A stretch of DNA of 64,000 bases, taken from assembly GCF_000003815.2 (NCBI RefSeq), contig NC_049979.1, positions 19,585,686-19,649,685 of the forward strand, written 5' to 3'. The notes below the pieces were generated by a model, which saw only the letters and a list, made by a program, of their open reading frames with translations, was not told the origin of the DNA and ran no database searches. This DNA comes from Branchiostoma floridae (taxonomy: Eukaryota > Chordata > Leptocardii > Amphioxiformes > Branchiostomatidae). Shown here one piece after another: positions 11,140 to 25,295 of this stretch. The first letter of the stretch is position 1. Every line of letters starts with the position of its first letter. A program made the position numbers and the translations under genes.

Positions 11140-14100
11140 ATAGATAACAGCTTCAAATACAAAAAAATGTACCTCTTCAAAGTCAAGCAATTGACTATGC
11201 TTCCAGAGACAGATATAATACAAATCAAAAGACATTGTATTCAAGCCAGTGCCACTATGTACATTGTATGTTTTGGAGGGAAACAGATTGTAATATCTGA
11301 AAATCGAAAATGTTGATGGGACCATATAGCATAATGATGTGTTAAGTGAAAGATCCTTCTTTAGACTGTAATGTTATATTGTAACATTTTACTTGTTGAA
11401 ATAACTTTGATTCCTGAAAAATTGAATTCGGTGTAGCTTACTTGTTATTTGCTTATGAACCTATGTTATACAAAACCATTCAATTTGAAAGCCAAGGACA
11501 GACACTATAATGTACATGTTTTTATGCAATTTAGATTTACTTTCTTAAACTTGTCAGCAGATTGAACATGATATCAGTTAGTTCAACTGAATCTTGTAAG
11601 AAATTCTTCCATATCTCTTATCCAAGTTACCCCAGACTGAATCAATATGTGCATTTAATCAAGAAGGACAAACTGTATTTTTAGCCAATCTCTCCAGTGA
11701 CATATTTGGAAGCCTGGAGGAGATAATTGTTAACTATTAATAACTCAGTAAGCAGAGAACAAGGTTAGCATGTCTGTGTGGAATGTGAGTCTGGCTGGGC
11801 GAGTGCAAATGTTTGTGGATCAGATCTCATGTCAAGTGCAAAGGTTCATGTTCATGGTGGTGGATCAAGGGTGTCGTTACCATGTGATATAGGGGATATG
11901 TCCTTATTCTGACTTTTATCGTTTCGGACTTACATGTATAGACTAAATCTAAAAGTGTACCACATAGGACTATAAGAAATTCCTCAATTGATGATTAGAT
12001 TTCTGTTACAGTAATGATGGTCAGTACATACTAGTTTACAAAAATGGTGTCTGGTAAAATATGAAAAGGCTACCAAAGCTTGGCAAAGGCAACTTCTAAT
12101 TGCATTTGTGTAATACAATTAGTAATATTTGCAATAAATAGTACAAGATTACAACATTTTGCCATGTGATAAGTTACTGATAACCCCAACAAAATCTACA
12201 TGTAAAAACTGTGACAGTATAACTTCGTTATATCAAAGTTGAGTACATTGGCAATTGCTAAATAAGCTTTGGCAACTGTTAAATTTCATGCTACCAAACT
12301 AATATCTTATCTACTTTTACTAAAGTTTTAGGGATGGTTTAGGAATGATTATAAATGGATATGTTCTAATACAGGGAAATATGACCCTAGAAGTGAAGTA
12401 TGTCAGTGTTTGTGCATGTGTACTCATCTATTTAGTAAGGCCCTGGCAGCTGTAGTGTGTGGTGTCAAAGTGCCATTAATTCTCCTGGATAATATTTACT
12501 TACTGGGACATTTTGTTGATGTAGTTTCAGTGCTGACTATCCTCCAATTTCAACCATGTTCACTATGCATACCTGTGTCTGTGAGGGAAGGCTCCATGGC
12601 CTGGTTTAGATTCAGAGGGATTTGTGCATCAGTCCAGGAAAGTCCAGAGTGTGGGGGGAGGAGCTGTTAGTGTGTCCAATATCTTGTTAATTCTTAAGGT
12701 AGCTATCTATTCATAATGGAAAATGAAAATAGACGTGTCTCATAGAACTGAAAATCTGGTACGTCAGATGCTGTATTGGAAGGAGGAAATTTACCGAAAA
12801 TGAACCATAAAATACCTCTTCATTTTGTACAGGGAAATCAAGTTGAAAAATTAATGTACCTCTCTGTATCCATACACTCACTATCTACCAATACTGACGT
12901 CATACGAATAACCTTCTCCCTGCTAACCTACTTCTTAAACTAATACAAATCCTGTACCAAAAGGCTATCTCAGTTGGGAGAAGGTTAAAAACTGTCTTCA
13001 ATGTAGGTGTCAGGTCCAACAGACTGTGTTAGAGACACTGCAATCTTGACTGCATCAGTTTCATGCTGCAAACTAGGCTTAATTGGTGATAATTTCTCCT
13101 AGAGAAGAAACTACTGAGTGTCTTTGCCTGTTTTGGAGGTGAATAAAAGAAGGGGATATAAAACTATCAAATGATTACCTGTACAAGTGTTCAATAACGG
13201 GAACTTGTCCTTGTAAGTATGATTCACTGTTTTGAGAGAAGATAAATAGGACAGACAAAGATTTTAGTTCTTGTTTTCATAAAATGGTTCCTTTTGTACC
13301 TAGAACAGTGGAATGCAGAAGTTCCCATTTAATCTCATAATCACCAGCATGGGGGTGACTCACTGCCTTCTTCCCTTCAGGCATCTCCTTTATTTGTTTT
13401 ACAGCACTTCAGGAAGTGGAACTCGATATCAGCATTCATGCAAAGATTACTCACTTTGCAACAAGCACCTTTTTAAGGATTTATCGTAATAGATTTATGT
13501 ACATTTTCTACACATTATCACATAACTACCCTTTGTGCATTTCAATCCTATTAGGAACTGGAACTTCCAAAAGATACAGGTGTTTTCATAGGTCACTTCC
13601 TCTTTACACGAGTCATGTGTTTCACATCAAGGTTCTGACAGACTGGCATTTAGAGTTCTCATGCTTATTTAGGTATTGCATGTCCTGGACAACTCTTTCT
13701 CTCTCAACTCTACTTAAAATACAAGCACTGTTACCTTTATTTGGACTGAAAACAAAAATTCCTTAACCCAACATTGATGCTATCCTTAGCCTTAATGTGG
13801 CCTATTAATTATATTTTAACCTAGCTTAATAAGCTAAATAATATTAAGTATTTCAACAAAATTTGATGATTTGAAAATTTTATCCTAAAATATATGACTT
13901 TATACTAAATGGTAATGATTAAATGTTCCAAATATCTTTATTGTTTTTTGACCCAAACATTTCTAGATCATCTTAAATATTCAACATGTCACCACTCTTA
14001 AAAGTTCACTTCTAACTTAAAGCACAAAACTGTTTGGTCATACAGACTCATACTATAATTCATATAATAATATGTATTGCACAAATAGTTAATACTTGCA

Positions 14101-14630
14101 CCAAAACTGCCCAAGTTAACAAGCCCTTTTGCTTTGTTTAATGCAATTCTGATATTTTCCAAACAATAGTTCTATAATGAAACACTATACTAGTCAGTGT
14201 AACTATAATAATATTACTTTTTCTTTGGTATATGTGTATTCTGGGTCGGAGCTTGTCCAACGAAGTATGCTTTGAAGTCTAATCAAATCTTTTGCACCGA
14301 ATCATAATACACTACATACATGTAAATCAGCACAAGTATGCTCACCAGAACATCCATATGTATGTATATTGAGCTCCATGTTGCACAATATGCTTCCTCT
14401 TGTCTTATGTGGCAACATAGACACCAAAATATCAACTTCAATGGTATACGGATGAAAACATGATTTTACACCCCCTGACTTAACATTGATAGGTGTTAAC
14501 CTACTAATAAGGTCTACTAGAGAAAAGTTTTTCTTGTGCTGTATCATTTCATTCCATCCGTAATTTCAACATAACAAGCAAAGAGAACCTTAACAGCAAT
14601 AGCAAGATTGCCACTGATAGTTGCATGTCC
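11140..14630. other. 3' UTR and intergenic DNA between convergent genes
   Basis: Begins directly after the receptor stop codon and ends at the COG2 stop codon. AT-rich with no supported exon on either strand. An AATAAA near 12135 is one possible distal polyadenylation signal for the receptor mRNA. Both flanking genes are transcribed toward this region. Confidence 0.5.
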
Positions 14631-17600
14631 CTACTGTGCCTGTGTAGCGCTGGTCTGTGCTGACTCCACCAGTTCTAACAGCTGTCTGTAAGTGGAGATG
14701 GCATCCAGGGGGACGGACAGGGCCTGGATCTGCCAAAAACACATGACATAAATGACACGAGATACACAATCTAACAGCTACCCTCCCATGTAAGGTAGCT
14801 CTGAATATTCTGAGCCAATATCATAGATACAGAGGATTAGGATAGATTACTAAATACTCATTGCAAAGGATTCACTTTAAGCCCATACAACTGTAATTCT
14901 GGTGCTGATATTTCATATTAGGTATGTCTAACTCTAATTAGGACAGTTGTTACTAAATAATAGTTCAAAGAAGAACTGCATGTACCACACAGTAGACTCA
15001 CAGTGACTCCTTATAATAAGGAAGGTCATATATTTACATGTACCTTAAGTTTGTTTTTAATCAGAGAATTGAGGGAATATGCCCTGTAGCTTCCGCATGC
15101 ACTTCAGGGAGCAGATTCTGCCAAAAGCGGAATATCTAGGTTGACCAAGTTACTGACCATGGCATAGTCTTCATAACCATTATAGTCAAATCATCTCCAC
15201 TAAGCCATAGAATGCTGCCTTTTTACACGAAATTGTCTGAAATAACACTGCCCCCCTCCCCTCAGTTCATCCGCTCCCTTGTGTTGCTGAACAGGTTTTT
15301 GTGGCGATGGTGGTGTCAGCTCTCAGAAGATGAACTGAACTGAACTTAATGTGTTGCCTTTACACTAGCCTTTCTGAGAAAAACCTTCCCAAATGGTACT
15401 ATTTACTGAATAAAACTCACTATTTACTTAGAAGTGAACCACTCATGCATGCGTAGGACTGGTGTTAAGGAATTTTACACATCATCACACAACAATGATA
15501 ACACAGGCCTGACACAAACTGGTACAGTATAGTCAGACTTCTTATCTGCATAAAGGTTCATGGAGGCCAAAGTTGTATGATACAGATACATAGACTATAA
15601 CTTCTAATATTATCACTACAGCCTATAAATCTAAAACAGTATCTGACTACCTTTAGTTTACCTTACATTCCATACCTGTAATATGTTTTTAAGCAGTTAT
15701 TTGTGCATACCTCTTCCCCAAACTGCTTGACGTCTAGGACCAATTGAAGTCTGATCTTGTCGTCATCGCTCATCCCCCCAGAAGACGATGAGTTCCCACT
15801 GTCGCCTTTGCGAAGCTTCTTCAGCCTCTTCAGACTGTCTTCCATTTTCCTCACCGCTGTTAGTATATCATCCGTGACTGAGTAGTATCTGAAAGTAGAG
15901 TACAGCATATTGTTTGTTTGTTTGTTTATTTGTCATCTCATACAGTTTTCTTTAATTTTGTAGTGATACAGAAATCAAAAGGATAAGGAATGTACCTTTA
16001 CCTTTCTGTAACCACCTTCAGAATGCTGACAACCCACTGGCTCCTCCTAGTGGCAGAGATGATAACTGCATGTTCCTCCAGGAACATTTGTAAGGGTTTG
16101 ACTGTGGCAGACACATAAGAGGAAGCCTTGGAGGGTACCTACAAGTATAGAAGACACAAAAGCAGAACAAAAGCCATTACCAATGTGCAACAGACTGTTG
16201 ATTTAAGGGGAAATAACATACTATTAATCAGATATAACGGTTGACCCCCCCCCCCTTGCCCATACAATACTTCCAGTCCCACAGACACAACAGCACTGAA
16301 TTTGTATGTTGGCAATTGCAGAAACACAGACCAGCCAGCAATAATCATAGCGGAAAGTAAACATAAATGAAATCTACATCATGTACGTAAAGTCAATAAC
16401 ATTTTCCAATGATACTGTTATCATACATTTTGTATACTGCTGAACTAAGTGGTAAGTGACCATACCTCTCTGTTTGTTCTCCTGTACAGTCTGGGGATGT
16501 CATTAGCAGGTTTGAGGTTGACCACACAGTGTTCAGCTATCTGCTGTACTATGAAATCACCAAACCCTGGCAGCTCCTGGGATATCAGTTCTTTAGACTC
16601 CCCTAATGCATCTACATTACAAAACAGAGAAGATTATGTATAAGTATCAAGAACCAAGGGGGTGCAGTATTACATGTACATGTATTGCAAAGCTCTTGTT
16701 TATGAATGGACCTTTTTTCTGCAAAAAAGACACTAGAATTGTTCATTGAATATTTTGACAACTTGATCAAGTGCATGTATATTATGTGAAACAAGTTAAC
16801 ACTGTCACTATGATTCTGGATTTAATTATTAGCTCCGCCTGACTTTAACAACTTATAGCTAAAACTTCAAAGATTTCAATTTACCTGTAAGCACATCTGT
16901 GTTCTTCACACCAATGGCCGCAACCTTGGGTTGGACCACAGTGGAAAAGAATTCATCAACCTGTGTTGCAATACAAGAAGGAATAACAACCTGATGATTA
17001 AGACATTATTATTCCCTCAAGATATTCACCAATTCAAATACATGAAGCTATCATCAAGACCAAGTTGAAGAATACTGTTATTTACCTTGTTGATGATGGT
17101 ATCTGAGTCGGTGACCAGACAAACCATTTGAGTCATTGTGACCAGTGGAGTGCTGGGGGCAGTGCCTTGTGAGGGGGGTCCTGGTGTGGATGCCAGAGAA
17201 GCAGGGGTTGTGGTCACTGTTGTCATAGTAGGTGTGTATATCATAAGAGCATTGGTAGTGGATGGTGTCCCTGTTGATGATTCGCCAGTCTGGTCAGTCT
17301 CCTTCCTAGGAATTTCTTTCTCGCGAATTTCTTTCACCCAGGTGCTATATCTCGCCAGCAGTTGTAGCGTGAGTTTCCAGAAGCGATGACAGAGCGGTGA
17401 TAGGTAGATGTCCTGCGCCCAACATTTCGCCATGCACTGCCACAATGTGTAAGGTGCGTTCAGTTGGAAGAGAGTCTTATCTGAGGCATTGTTGAAGGGG
17501 GACATCAGGGATGTCTCAAGAGCACCACCTATCTCCTGAAACCTGCAGTGCAGGTTTTTAAAAAAAATTATGGTCAGCTTTTTTATCATTTGGAATCATG

Positions 17601-20600
17601 TATGTGGTCAGAAGAACATTGGTAAGTAAAACAGCAACTTTTCTATGTCATAAAATCTTAATTACATAGAATCAATGAGTATTGGTTTCAACCATGACAA
17701 GAAATTTTACTTTTCCTATACCTTATTTGGTAGTATACAGGAAGACTCCATTTTGTCATGAAGGTGTTGTAGCTGGGATGGGACCTCAGTCTCTTGACAC
17801 TGGCCTGGGAACCACACTCCAACTCAAAGGCATCCAGGAAGTTCATACTCGTCAAGTATTTCTACAACAAATACAAAAAATGCCATTTACTAGCTTTAAA
17901 TTAAAAAAACTTTAAGCAAAAAAAATATCAATACATGTATTAAAGACTATTTCTGAGTAAGGGGAATTTCAAAGCTAAACCCATCTAACATCTTAACATG
18001 AAACCGTAGGTTAGAAGAAGAGTGAAAATATCCATGTCAGTATTAGCACTGAGATCAATTCAAATCTTCTGTTAGGTGGTAAAGTTTAAGATCAGACAAA
18101 ATACAGATAATGCCCATTTAAACTTAAAAGAAGCAACAGTACTACATTTCAAATATACTAAAACTTTCAAATGACAATATTCTACTACAAGCTACAGTCT
18201 ACTTTTTCAGTTTCTTTCTACAAAGTCCCTTCTTGCAATTGCTACTGAATTACATGTCTGGGGAGCACAAGCTGTATGGAACATTAGTTCACAGGCACAC
18301 AAACACATGTAATACTAACTACAAATCTACCACATCTTACCTGGTGAAACATGCTGGGGTTGCCAGGTGCAAAGATGGAGGGTGTTCTCTTCTCTAACCC
18401 TGCTATGACTTCTGGCCACACTGCATTTACTAGGAAATCATACCCTCGCACCACCTCACCCTGGGCAGAGCTACACACAACAAGAAAACAATAGAACACT
18501 GAAGAAGAGAATGTATATCATGAGTTAAAACATAAACACTAGCTCCTCTTTTTAGAATACGTCAATAACAATTCTTTCTTTTCCAAGAGCTACATTTTGA
18601 TTATACATGTATGTACGTATAATACAGTCAGAGCTGTTCAACAATATCTGAAACATACAAGCTTCTAAAAACTGTTCACACTAATGACCCCATTTTGCCA
18701 AATTATTTCACAAGACTAATTTCATCATCACCTGTATGTACATGTGTGTAAAAAGTTCAACAAAACATTGACTTTTCTAGAGTATTGCATAAACAATGTT
18801 TATGTGATACATACACATATATATATATACATGTACAAACAACTTGCACAGAATATTACAGCAAAAATTAGGCAGAAAACAACATCATATTTTAGTGTAG
18901 TTCATAACCTATAATCAGTTGGAACATAAAACCCTGTACCTAGGCACCAGGCCAGTAGTAACCTCCCTAAGAGGTTTACAGTGTGCAGGGATGAAGTCTA
19001 ACACCCTGCTGTACAGACCCCTCAAACCCTGGGGATGGGACATCAGCACTGCTTCTGTAATCACCTGTACACACACAGAAAAACCTGTATGATTATGTGT
19101 ACAGTACAAATGATATTCATCAAAATACAAAGTACTTATTATATTCCAATTACTGATACATTGAACCCAAGTGTATGTATCAAGAGAATATATCATTCTT
19201 CTTATCAATTTTCTTCCAATCTATATAAAAAGGGAATCATCTGACTACATCCAAAAAAACAAACAGTTAGACATTGCCTGCATTTCTTACCTCTTCCATA
19301 TATGGTCTAACAATGGTCTGTCTGAAGAGAGCCTCTGCATCCTTGATCTTGTCTATGGTGGCATATGTCCTGAGACACTGCCTGAGGATGTCCCTGTTAC
19401 TGGTCCTCAGACCCTCCAGGAATGACGTCTCCAAACTGTGCTGTAAGGTGGTCGTTATGGCTGCTATTCTCTGTGGAAAATAGTCATGCTATAGTCAAAC
19501 GTGTTCAACTTAAGGGGCTTGGAGAAAATGGTCACTATGGACTAGGAGTCCACCTAGACAGGTGGCTACTATGGACAGGATTCTTAGTGCTTGTAGCGAA
19601 CCAACAAAAAAAATACACTGGCCGATCAGCGGATAAATCTTTAATCCTTACACAGAAGTGGTCATTAGTTGGACTGTAATATGTGTCTTAAACTGTAAAT
19701 CTTGAAATGTTTGCAGTGCTCTTATCTTTGCATTTTTTGTGACATCCTTTCCCTCCTAATACAAAACCTCCTTTCCCCTTCTAATGCAAAATTTAGGTTT
19801 CCACAAAAATTAAGGAATTTACAGTACAATGGAACTGAAAAGTTTTTGAAGACTCACAGGTCTAATTTTCTCCACCAATGGCAGCCCTTTACTCTGTGTG
19901 ACGTAGAACTGCAGCTGGTTGAACTCAGTGGCCACTCTTTCAATCAGCTGGCCTGTCAACTCCCTAAACACAGGCAGCAAATTGTAGCAAATTAGCATAA
20001 AGGCACGAATACATTTAGATCGTAATTACATGTTGAAAAACAACAATGTACAGGCTTTGCTACATATTATTTCAAGTCCTTAATATATGTGTAATGTTGA
20101 GGTGATGATGTTTACCTTTCCCCATCTCCCTGCCCTTGGTCCTGGATGTCCAGTATCTTTTCAATCTTCTCCACAGAATGGGTGATGTTCATCAGCCTCT
20201 GTAAACAGGCCTGGACAATATAGAAAAATCATCCATTAGCAATTGAGAAAGATAGCTAAAAGACAAAGGTTTCATATGTTGAATTTCAATGAGAATGGTA
20301 TATGAGATTAATTCTGAAGCCTAGAGTAGGAAACAATAAGAGATGTGACCTTCTTGTCCCTTATAGCAGCCCTGGTAGCCAGTCTGTTTTCTATCTCCTG
20401 TACTGCTGTGTCCATTGCTGTTCTCACTGTCTGCTGGCAACACAAGTACATGTCAGTGTCTGTTTGACTGTTCAAGTCATATACATAGTCATAGCAGTAT
20501 ATCAGAACCGCAATACATATACTACGGGGAATGTATTTCTGATATAAGTAACTATACAATCAGACTGTACAACAAATCAATGACTGGTGCCTAAGTATTT

Positions 20601-21448
20601 TTATTTGTCTATGTACTGTGTATGTCATGCGTACTGTTGTCTAGTCGTTGTAAGAATTTACTCTGAGTCACATTGTAAGATCAACGGCATTCAGAGGTGC
20701 TTCTGCTAAGAATTAATCTCTGTAAGGTTGATTTTGATGAATAAAGAAGAAGAACTACAAAACAGGAAAATAAAAAACCAAACTTGTGTACAGTATATAT
20801 AGTACTTGCCAAATGTACCTTCCTTGTCACTGGTAAAGCTCAGATTCAGTTTTTGTTGTTTTGACTACTGTGCGAATTCATGTATCAAAAGGTACTCTAA
20901 CATTGCTGTTGCAATACTAGATAATAAAGACCTTACCATGACTTCTTCCCTGAGTTGCCCCAGTGGCACAGACAAATTGTTTATGGCCTTGTCCATTCCA
21001 ACCTGTGAATGCAAAATTATTTATTAATTCTACATAACCATGAATAAAATGCAGCAATACACAAAGATAGCTCTGTCCAACAATCACTTAGAAATAAAAG
21101 GTAAATCATCCTCAAATACAGAATAATACATTTTCATGTTCTGTAGACTAGTAAGTGAACTAAAATATGAGAATTTAGATGAGAATTTTTCTACCTTGAT
21201 AATATTATGGCAAATTACAAGGTACTAATAGTAGTTTCCTAGAAGAAAAGTCTTCCATTAACTAAGTGTCTGATGAATTATCTTACAAGGTTTGTGGACA
21301 GGTTAACGAAGTCTGCATAGTCTTTGTTGATGAGTTCTATCATGGCGCTGCGTAGGAGTTTGTAGTACACCTCCAGGTCTTCCCGCAGGGTTTCCAGTGA
21401 CACTCGCCGCCGACATTCCGCAACAAACTGGTCCACGTCAAAATTTTC
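14631..21448 (-). CDS. COG2: Conserved oligomeric Golgi complex subunit 2 (first exon missing)
   Basis: COG2 is a lobe A subunit of the COG tether for retrograde vesicles at the Golgi. Fifteen minus-strand exons join in phase to 725 residues plus stop: 21287-21448, 20937-21002, 20350-20430, 20116-20210, 19858-19963, 19291-19470, 18940-19064, 18341-18470, 17722-17861, 17086-17542, 16885-16960, 16466-16611, 16002-16138, 15711-15888, 14631-14729. Diagnostic segments include FDVDQFVAECRRRV, LLRSAMIELINKDYADFVNL, VGMDKAINNLSVPLGQLREE, LRTYATIDKIKDAEAL, GYDFLVNAVWP, ECGSQASVKRLRSHP, IPRLYRRTNRE and GGMSDDDKIRLQLVLDV, all recognisable from vertebrate COG2. The family is about 740 residues, so only a short N-terminal exon is lacking; I could not place it above 21448. 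The central exon (17086-17542) holds a Thr/Pro-rich insert (TMTTVTTTPASLASTPG) that looks like a disordered linker. All introns shown use GT-AG. Confidence 0.95.
15907..15932. repeat. (GTTT)n microsatellite
   Basis: Short run of GTTT/ATTT tetranucleotides in a COG2 intron. Confidence 0.7.
20590..20760 (+). repeat. Probable retroelement 3' tail
   Basis: Ends in GATGAATAAAGAAGAAGAAC after a stretch with GTCTAGTCGTTGTAAGAATT. The AATAAAGAAGAAG-type ending resembles the 3' end of non-LTR retroelements or processed inserts. No reverse transcriptase frame is present, so this is a weak call within a COG2 intron. Confidence 0.3.
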
Positions 21449-21563
21449 CTACAGTACAAATAAAACAAGTTCATAACTCATAGCCAGTGAACAGGTAGTA
21501 AACCAGGGTTGTATATTACCATTAGACAAGACAGATAGGGTTGATCTACTCATGCCAGGTAAT

Positions 21564-23100
21564 GTAACGCGAGTTAACCTTTATTCGTTCAGTTACCTTA
21601 ATTCGTTTTTTCAAAAACAGGGAATCTACGGAGACACGGTAAATGCAACATCAGTAATAACCACAGGAATGCATAACCAAGAGACTTAAGTGTTCAGAAT
21701 ATTCATGAAAAGGCTCCGATGACCACGCATTTGAAAACAGCGAGGTCAAAAACGTACCGTCCTTCATTGTAATAGCCTACCGCTCCGTGGGAGGATTGCG
21801 TCACCGTGTTGTTTGCCGGAATGGCAGAGATCTATCACATTCGCTTCCAGTTCACAATTATCATGCACAAGACAACTAAATAAAGTTTGTGTTGCTAACC
21901 AGTAACTAGACTCAAAGTGTGATCAATTGTCGAAAACCGTCTCTTTGTTGCCACAACCTCCCGCACTTGTGGCGCACGATCGAACGACGCCATGTTTTTT
22001 CCAAGAAACCTACGGTCGCAACCGCGGGAAAAAGATTGGATGACGACATTACAAGGTATTTGTATTTATTAAACTTACCTTTAACCTTTAATAACTCACT
22101 AACTCGCCTTTTTCTCTTAGATCATTAAGCAGCCATCTATTAAACAATTTATGCACCACCAAGAATGGAAATGATATTGAACATCGACAAATTAATTTTT
22201 ACTCTGGTCCCCTTTTTTTAAAATGTGAAAGTCCCAAGCCAGATCATGTAAACTGTTGCAAATACGGCCTTGAAGACGATACCAACTGTCTCAGTACGGG
22301 TATGGTACACCGATAACAAGATTTGCACTGCATATTTGTCGACCACAAGTCTGACAGCAATGTTTTATATCATTTATTGTGGAATCTTTCGTTCTTTGAT
22401 CCAGGGCATTGACAACAGCGGCATATCAGACTTCACACCCCTTCATCTTTAGTGTTGTTGGCCGCCGGAATAGACCTTTGACACAAATATATCGGGTTAC
22501 ATTTTGCCGTGTGGAGGGTGCAAAACACTGTACAGATGGTTGTACTGCAAACTGATGATTACCCGCTTGGAAGTAGCCACAGCACGCCGTTCAAGTTGCA
22601 ACGAAAGGTGCATAAGTTTCATGGAACGACCATGGCGCCAGGATCGATTTTACGTCACGGTCTACTGACCGAAAAACCTCATTTTTTTTACCAACGCGCT
22701 ACTGCGTGCGACGGTAAATACTCAGCGGTAGTTGTCGGGATTTTTTTGTTGCCTGAATAAGTTTGTAATCTAGAGCACTCCATTCATGTCAAGAAAGGAA
22801 CAATAGCTTCAGCATAAAGTAAGTAGCAGCGGACAAACATAACGAGTCTCGTCAGAACGAATAAAGGTCACGCCCTCCGGGAGCGCCGTCGTTCTCAACG
22901 CAACGCGACGGTGTTTTCAAATTGAGACATTTTCATATTAGCATGGTAGGAGAGAAAATATATCGTGGATGGGATGAATGGCAAAGGTAAACAACAATAC
23001 CACCATGTTGAATACAGAAATTATGCTTTGTTCTTCTGCCAGATTGGAATAAGCTGACTCTTGGTAAAAAACGCAACGAATAAAGGTTAACTAGCGTTAC
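21564..23100. mobile_element. 1.54-kb DNA-transposon-like element with 26-bp TIRs
   Basis: The left end (21564-21589) reads GTAACGCGAGTTAACCTTTA...; the reverse complement of the right end (23075-23100) reads GTAACGCTAGTTAACCTTTA.... They match over 26 bases with one mismatch, ending in TTCGTT, and both are followed by a CGTTTTTT-like block. A degenerate internal copy of the same word occurs near 22857. No transposase frame was recognised, so it is non-autonomous or only a pair of flanking repeats. It lies just upstream of the first identified COG2 exon and probably spans or borders the missing exon 1. Confidence 0.55.
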
Positions 23101-25295
23101 CCGTCTTATCAATTAGATGACTCTTGTGCTTGGGGTAACAACACACATTTATTTACAATATTTCCTAGGCTTGCTACAATACCTTACCCCAAGAGTGACC
23201 ATGGCCAATCAATATGTCAAACGGGATCTTAGCCCTTTTCTTTCACCCAAATAGTTAAACGATGAAATTTGTTTGTAATGTTATCTGATTATAAGGAATT
23301 ACTCCTGATCCTGGACCTCAAATTTATCAAGATCTGCCACCACCCCCACCCCTCTATTAGAAAATATCATAACATAAGATCATGGCATCATGTAACGTTA
23401 TATAATCTGATAATACAATATGTAATGTTCAATGCAATGGCAAGTTATTATAACGTCATATACCCTGCTAAACATCGTCTACCCTGCGCCCCTCCCCCTC
23501 TCACACACACACAACCAACCTTCATAAACACGTCCTTATCGAAACACAGGGACCTGGGGCTGATCGGTAACGTGGTTAACGCCATCCTGGTCGCGTAAGG
23601 ACAGGTGGATACCTTTAAGCCGTAAAGAAAGATGTGTTTCAGGTGTTAATACGACTGTAACACCTGTCTGCAACTTGAATCTTCCTCCACGTAGCACTGG
23701 TCATACAGTACCCTGGGATCAAGACCTGCCCGGCTGGACGAGTCTACTATAAGGAGGATGTTACTAAATTATCATAAAAGTTTGAGGCTAAAAAGATTTT
23801 TTCATAATGTCTATAACTTGACGAAATTATCTATTTAGTTAAAATAGCAAATTTGACAAATACGTTAAATCTTTATCATTATAAAACAATATGACGCTAC
23901 ACCCCTTCTGATATTATGAAATCGTCACCGCCTCGTTGCCGGGGCACTCTCCACTTGTTGCAGTTCTGATTCATTCCGCTCTATGATAGTGGCGTCCTTG
24001 TACCGCAACGAGTTGGAGACTGAGAAGCTTGAATGAATAAATGAATGGTAGCTATTGGTTGAACTTTCGTATCACCTACGGACAGATGCTCGTATAGACT
24101 CACAAAGGTAACTTATCATAGTTGACGGTGCTTACAGGTGCTTCGCCGAAGCCGTTTAGGTCGATATCCAAGTTGCTTGTGTCTGTTTATACAATGAGCT
24201 TTTAAAGCGCCTTGGTTTATATGGGTTTGTTATTGCTCCTCCTTGAAGGATTTTTTAACAGCCATCTTATCATAGAGATTGACTTAATCCTAGCATTGTG
24301 TTGTCGAATTTGTGAGTGAGTTTAATGATAAACTGGAAAGGGTAGCGTTACAACTTACAACCAAGCTGCCAGAATGAGATTTTGTACAAACAACTATGAG
24401 CAGGGATGCTAGTGTTAACGTTACCAAAATGAAAACAGAATTGCAGTAGAAAATGTCCAGACTTTGCATGATGTACAAAATGACCAATAAACTGGTGGAC
24501 GGTACCAACTAATAAGTATCTGATACCAGCTCAAAAAAGAACAAGAAACAGTCATACCTTCAAATACCAGAGTTACCAACCTAGGATTGATGTGTTCGTA
24601 CTTTCCCAGAACTATTGTAGAGTGGAATTTGTTATCACCAAGTACAGTAGGGGCATCTTCTCTGGGTGGTTTTAAAGAAAGCTTACAGATAGATGTGCAA
24701 AAGTAAGGTGTGACGGGTCGTTCAGTGTAATATAACGAGCGGCTACCGCGCCGCGTGCCTGCGAAGCCGATGTGTTACGCCGAAGGGCGGTTTATATACC
24801 GGCTATATAAAATTTAGATACAGATACGGTCTCTGACAATCTAAACCATCCGTAACAAAATATTTTACAAAACTTTCATATCGCATAGTGAGCGAAATAT
24901 CTCCTGTTGTTCGTTTCAAAGGCTAAAGGATCTAAACTATGTTAGATTTGGGCATGTCACGTGTTGCTTCAGGATGTAACATACTACTAGTAGTAGTGGC
25001 GCTGTGCGAGTTGTGCGACACTGACTCAAAACATTATGGACTCACTGACGCCAGGCGAAGACGGGCCAAATTTCGCCGGCAAAATATTTTTTAAAAAATG
25101 TTTCTTGTATCTTTTGAGTTTAATACTTTCACTACAAAATCAGCACTTAACGTTATAAGTTAACGGCACGCAAAACATAACCGTCCTGTCAGCGCCGCAA
25201 TATCGGTTATTCACATAATACCGCTACGTTATGTGGGTAATTAAATTACGCATGCGGTTCCCACTGATGGGTACAGCACCTTCATCATCATCAAC
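23101..25295. other. Intergenic region upstream of the KLHL-like gene
   Basis: No supported exon. The stretch near 24715-24830 is CpG-rich with GTTTATATACCGGCTATATAA, which looks like a dispersed repeat rather than a clear core promoter. The promoters of COG2 (minus) and the KLHL-like gene (plus) should lie here. Confidence 0.4.

Noticed and set aside
21595-21624. Possible COG2 first exon (SLFLKKRIK before a GTAACT donor)
   Set aside because: Lies beside the TIR, similarity to the family N-terminus is too weak and no Met could be linked.
21890-21993. ATGGCGTCG on the minus strand as COG2 start
   Set aside because: Good context but no donor in phase with the first identified exon and no similarity to COG2.
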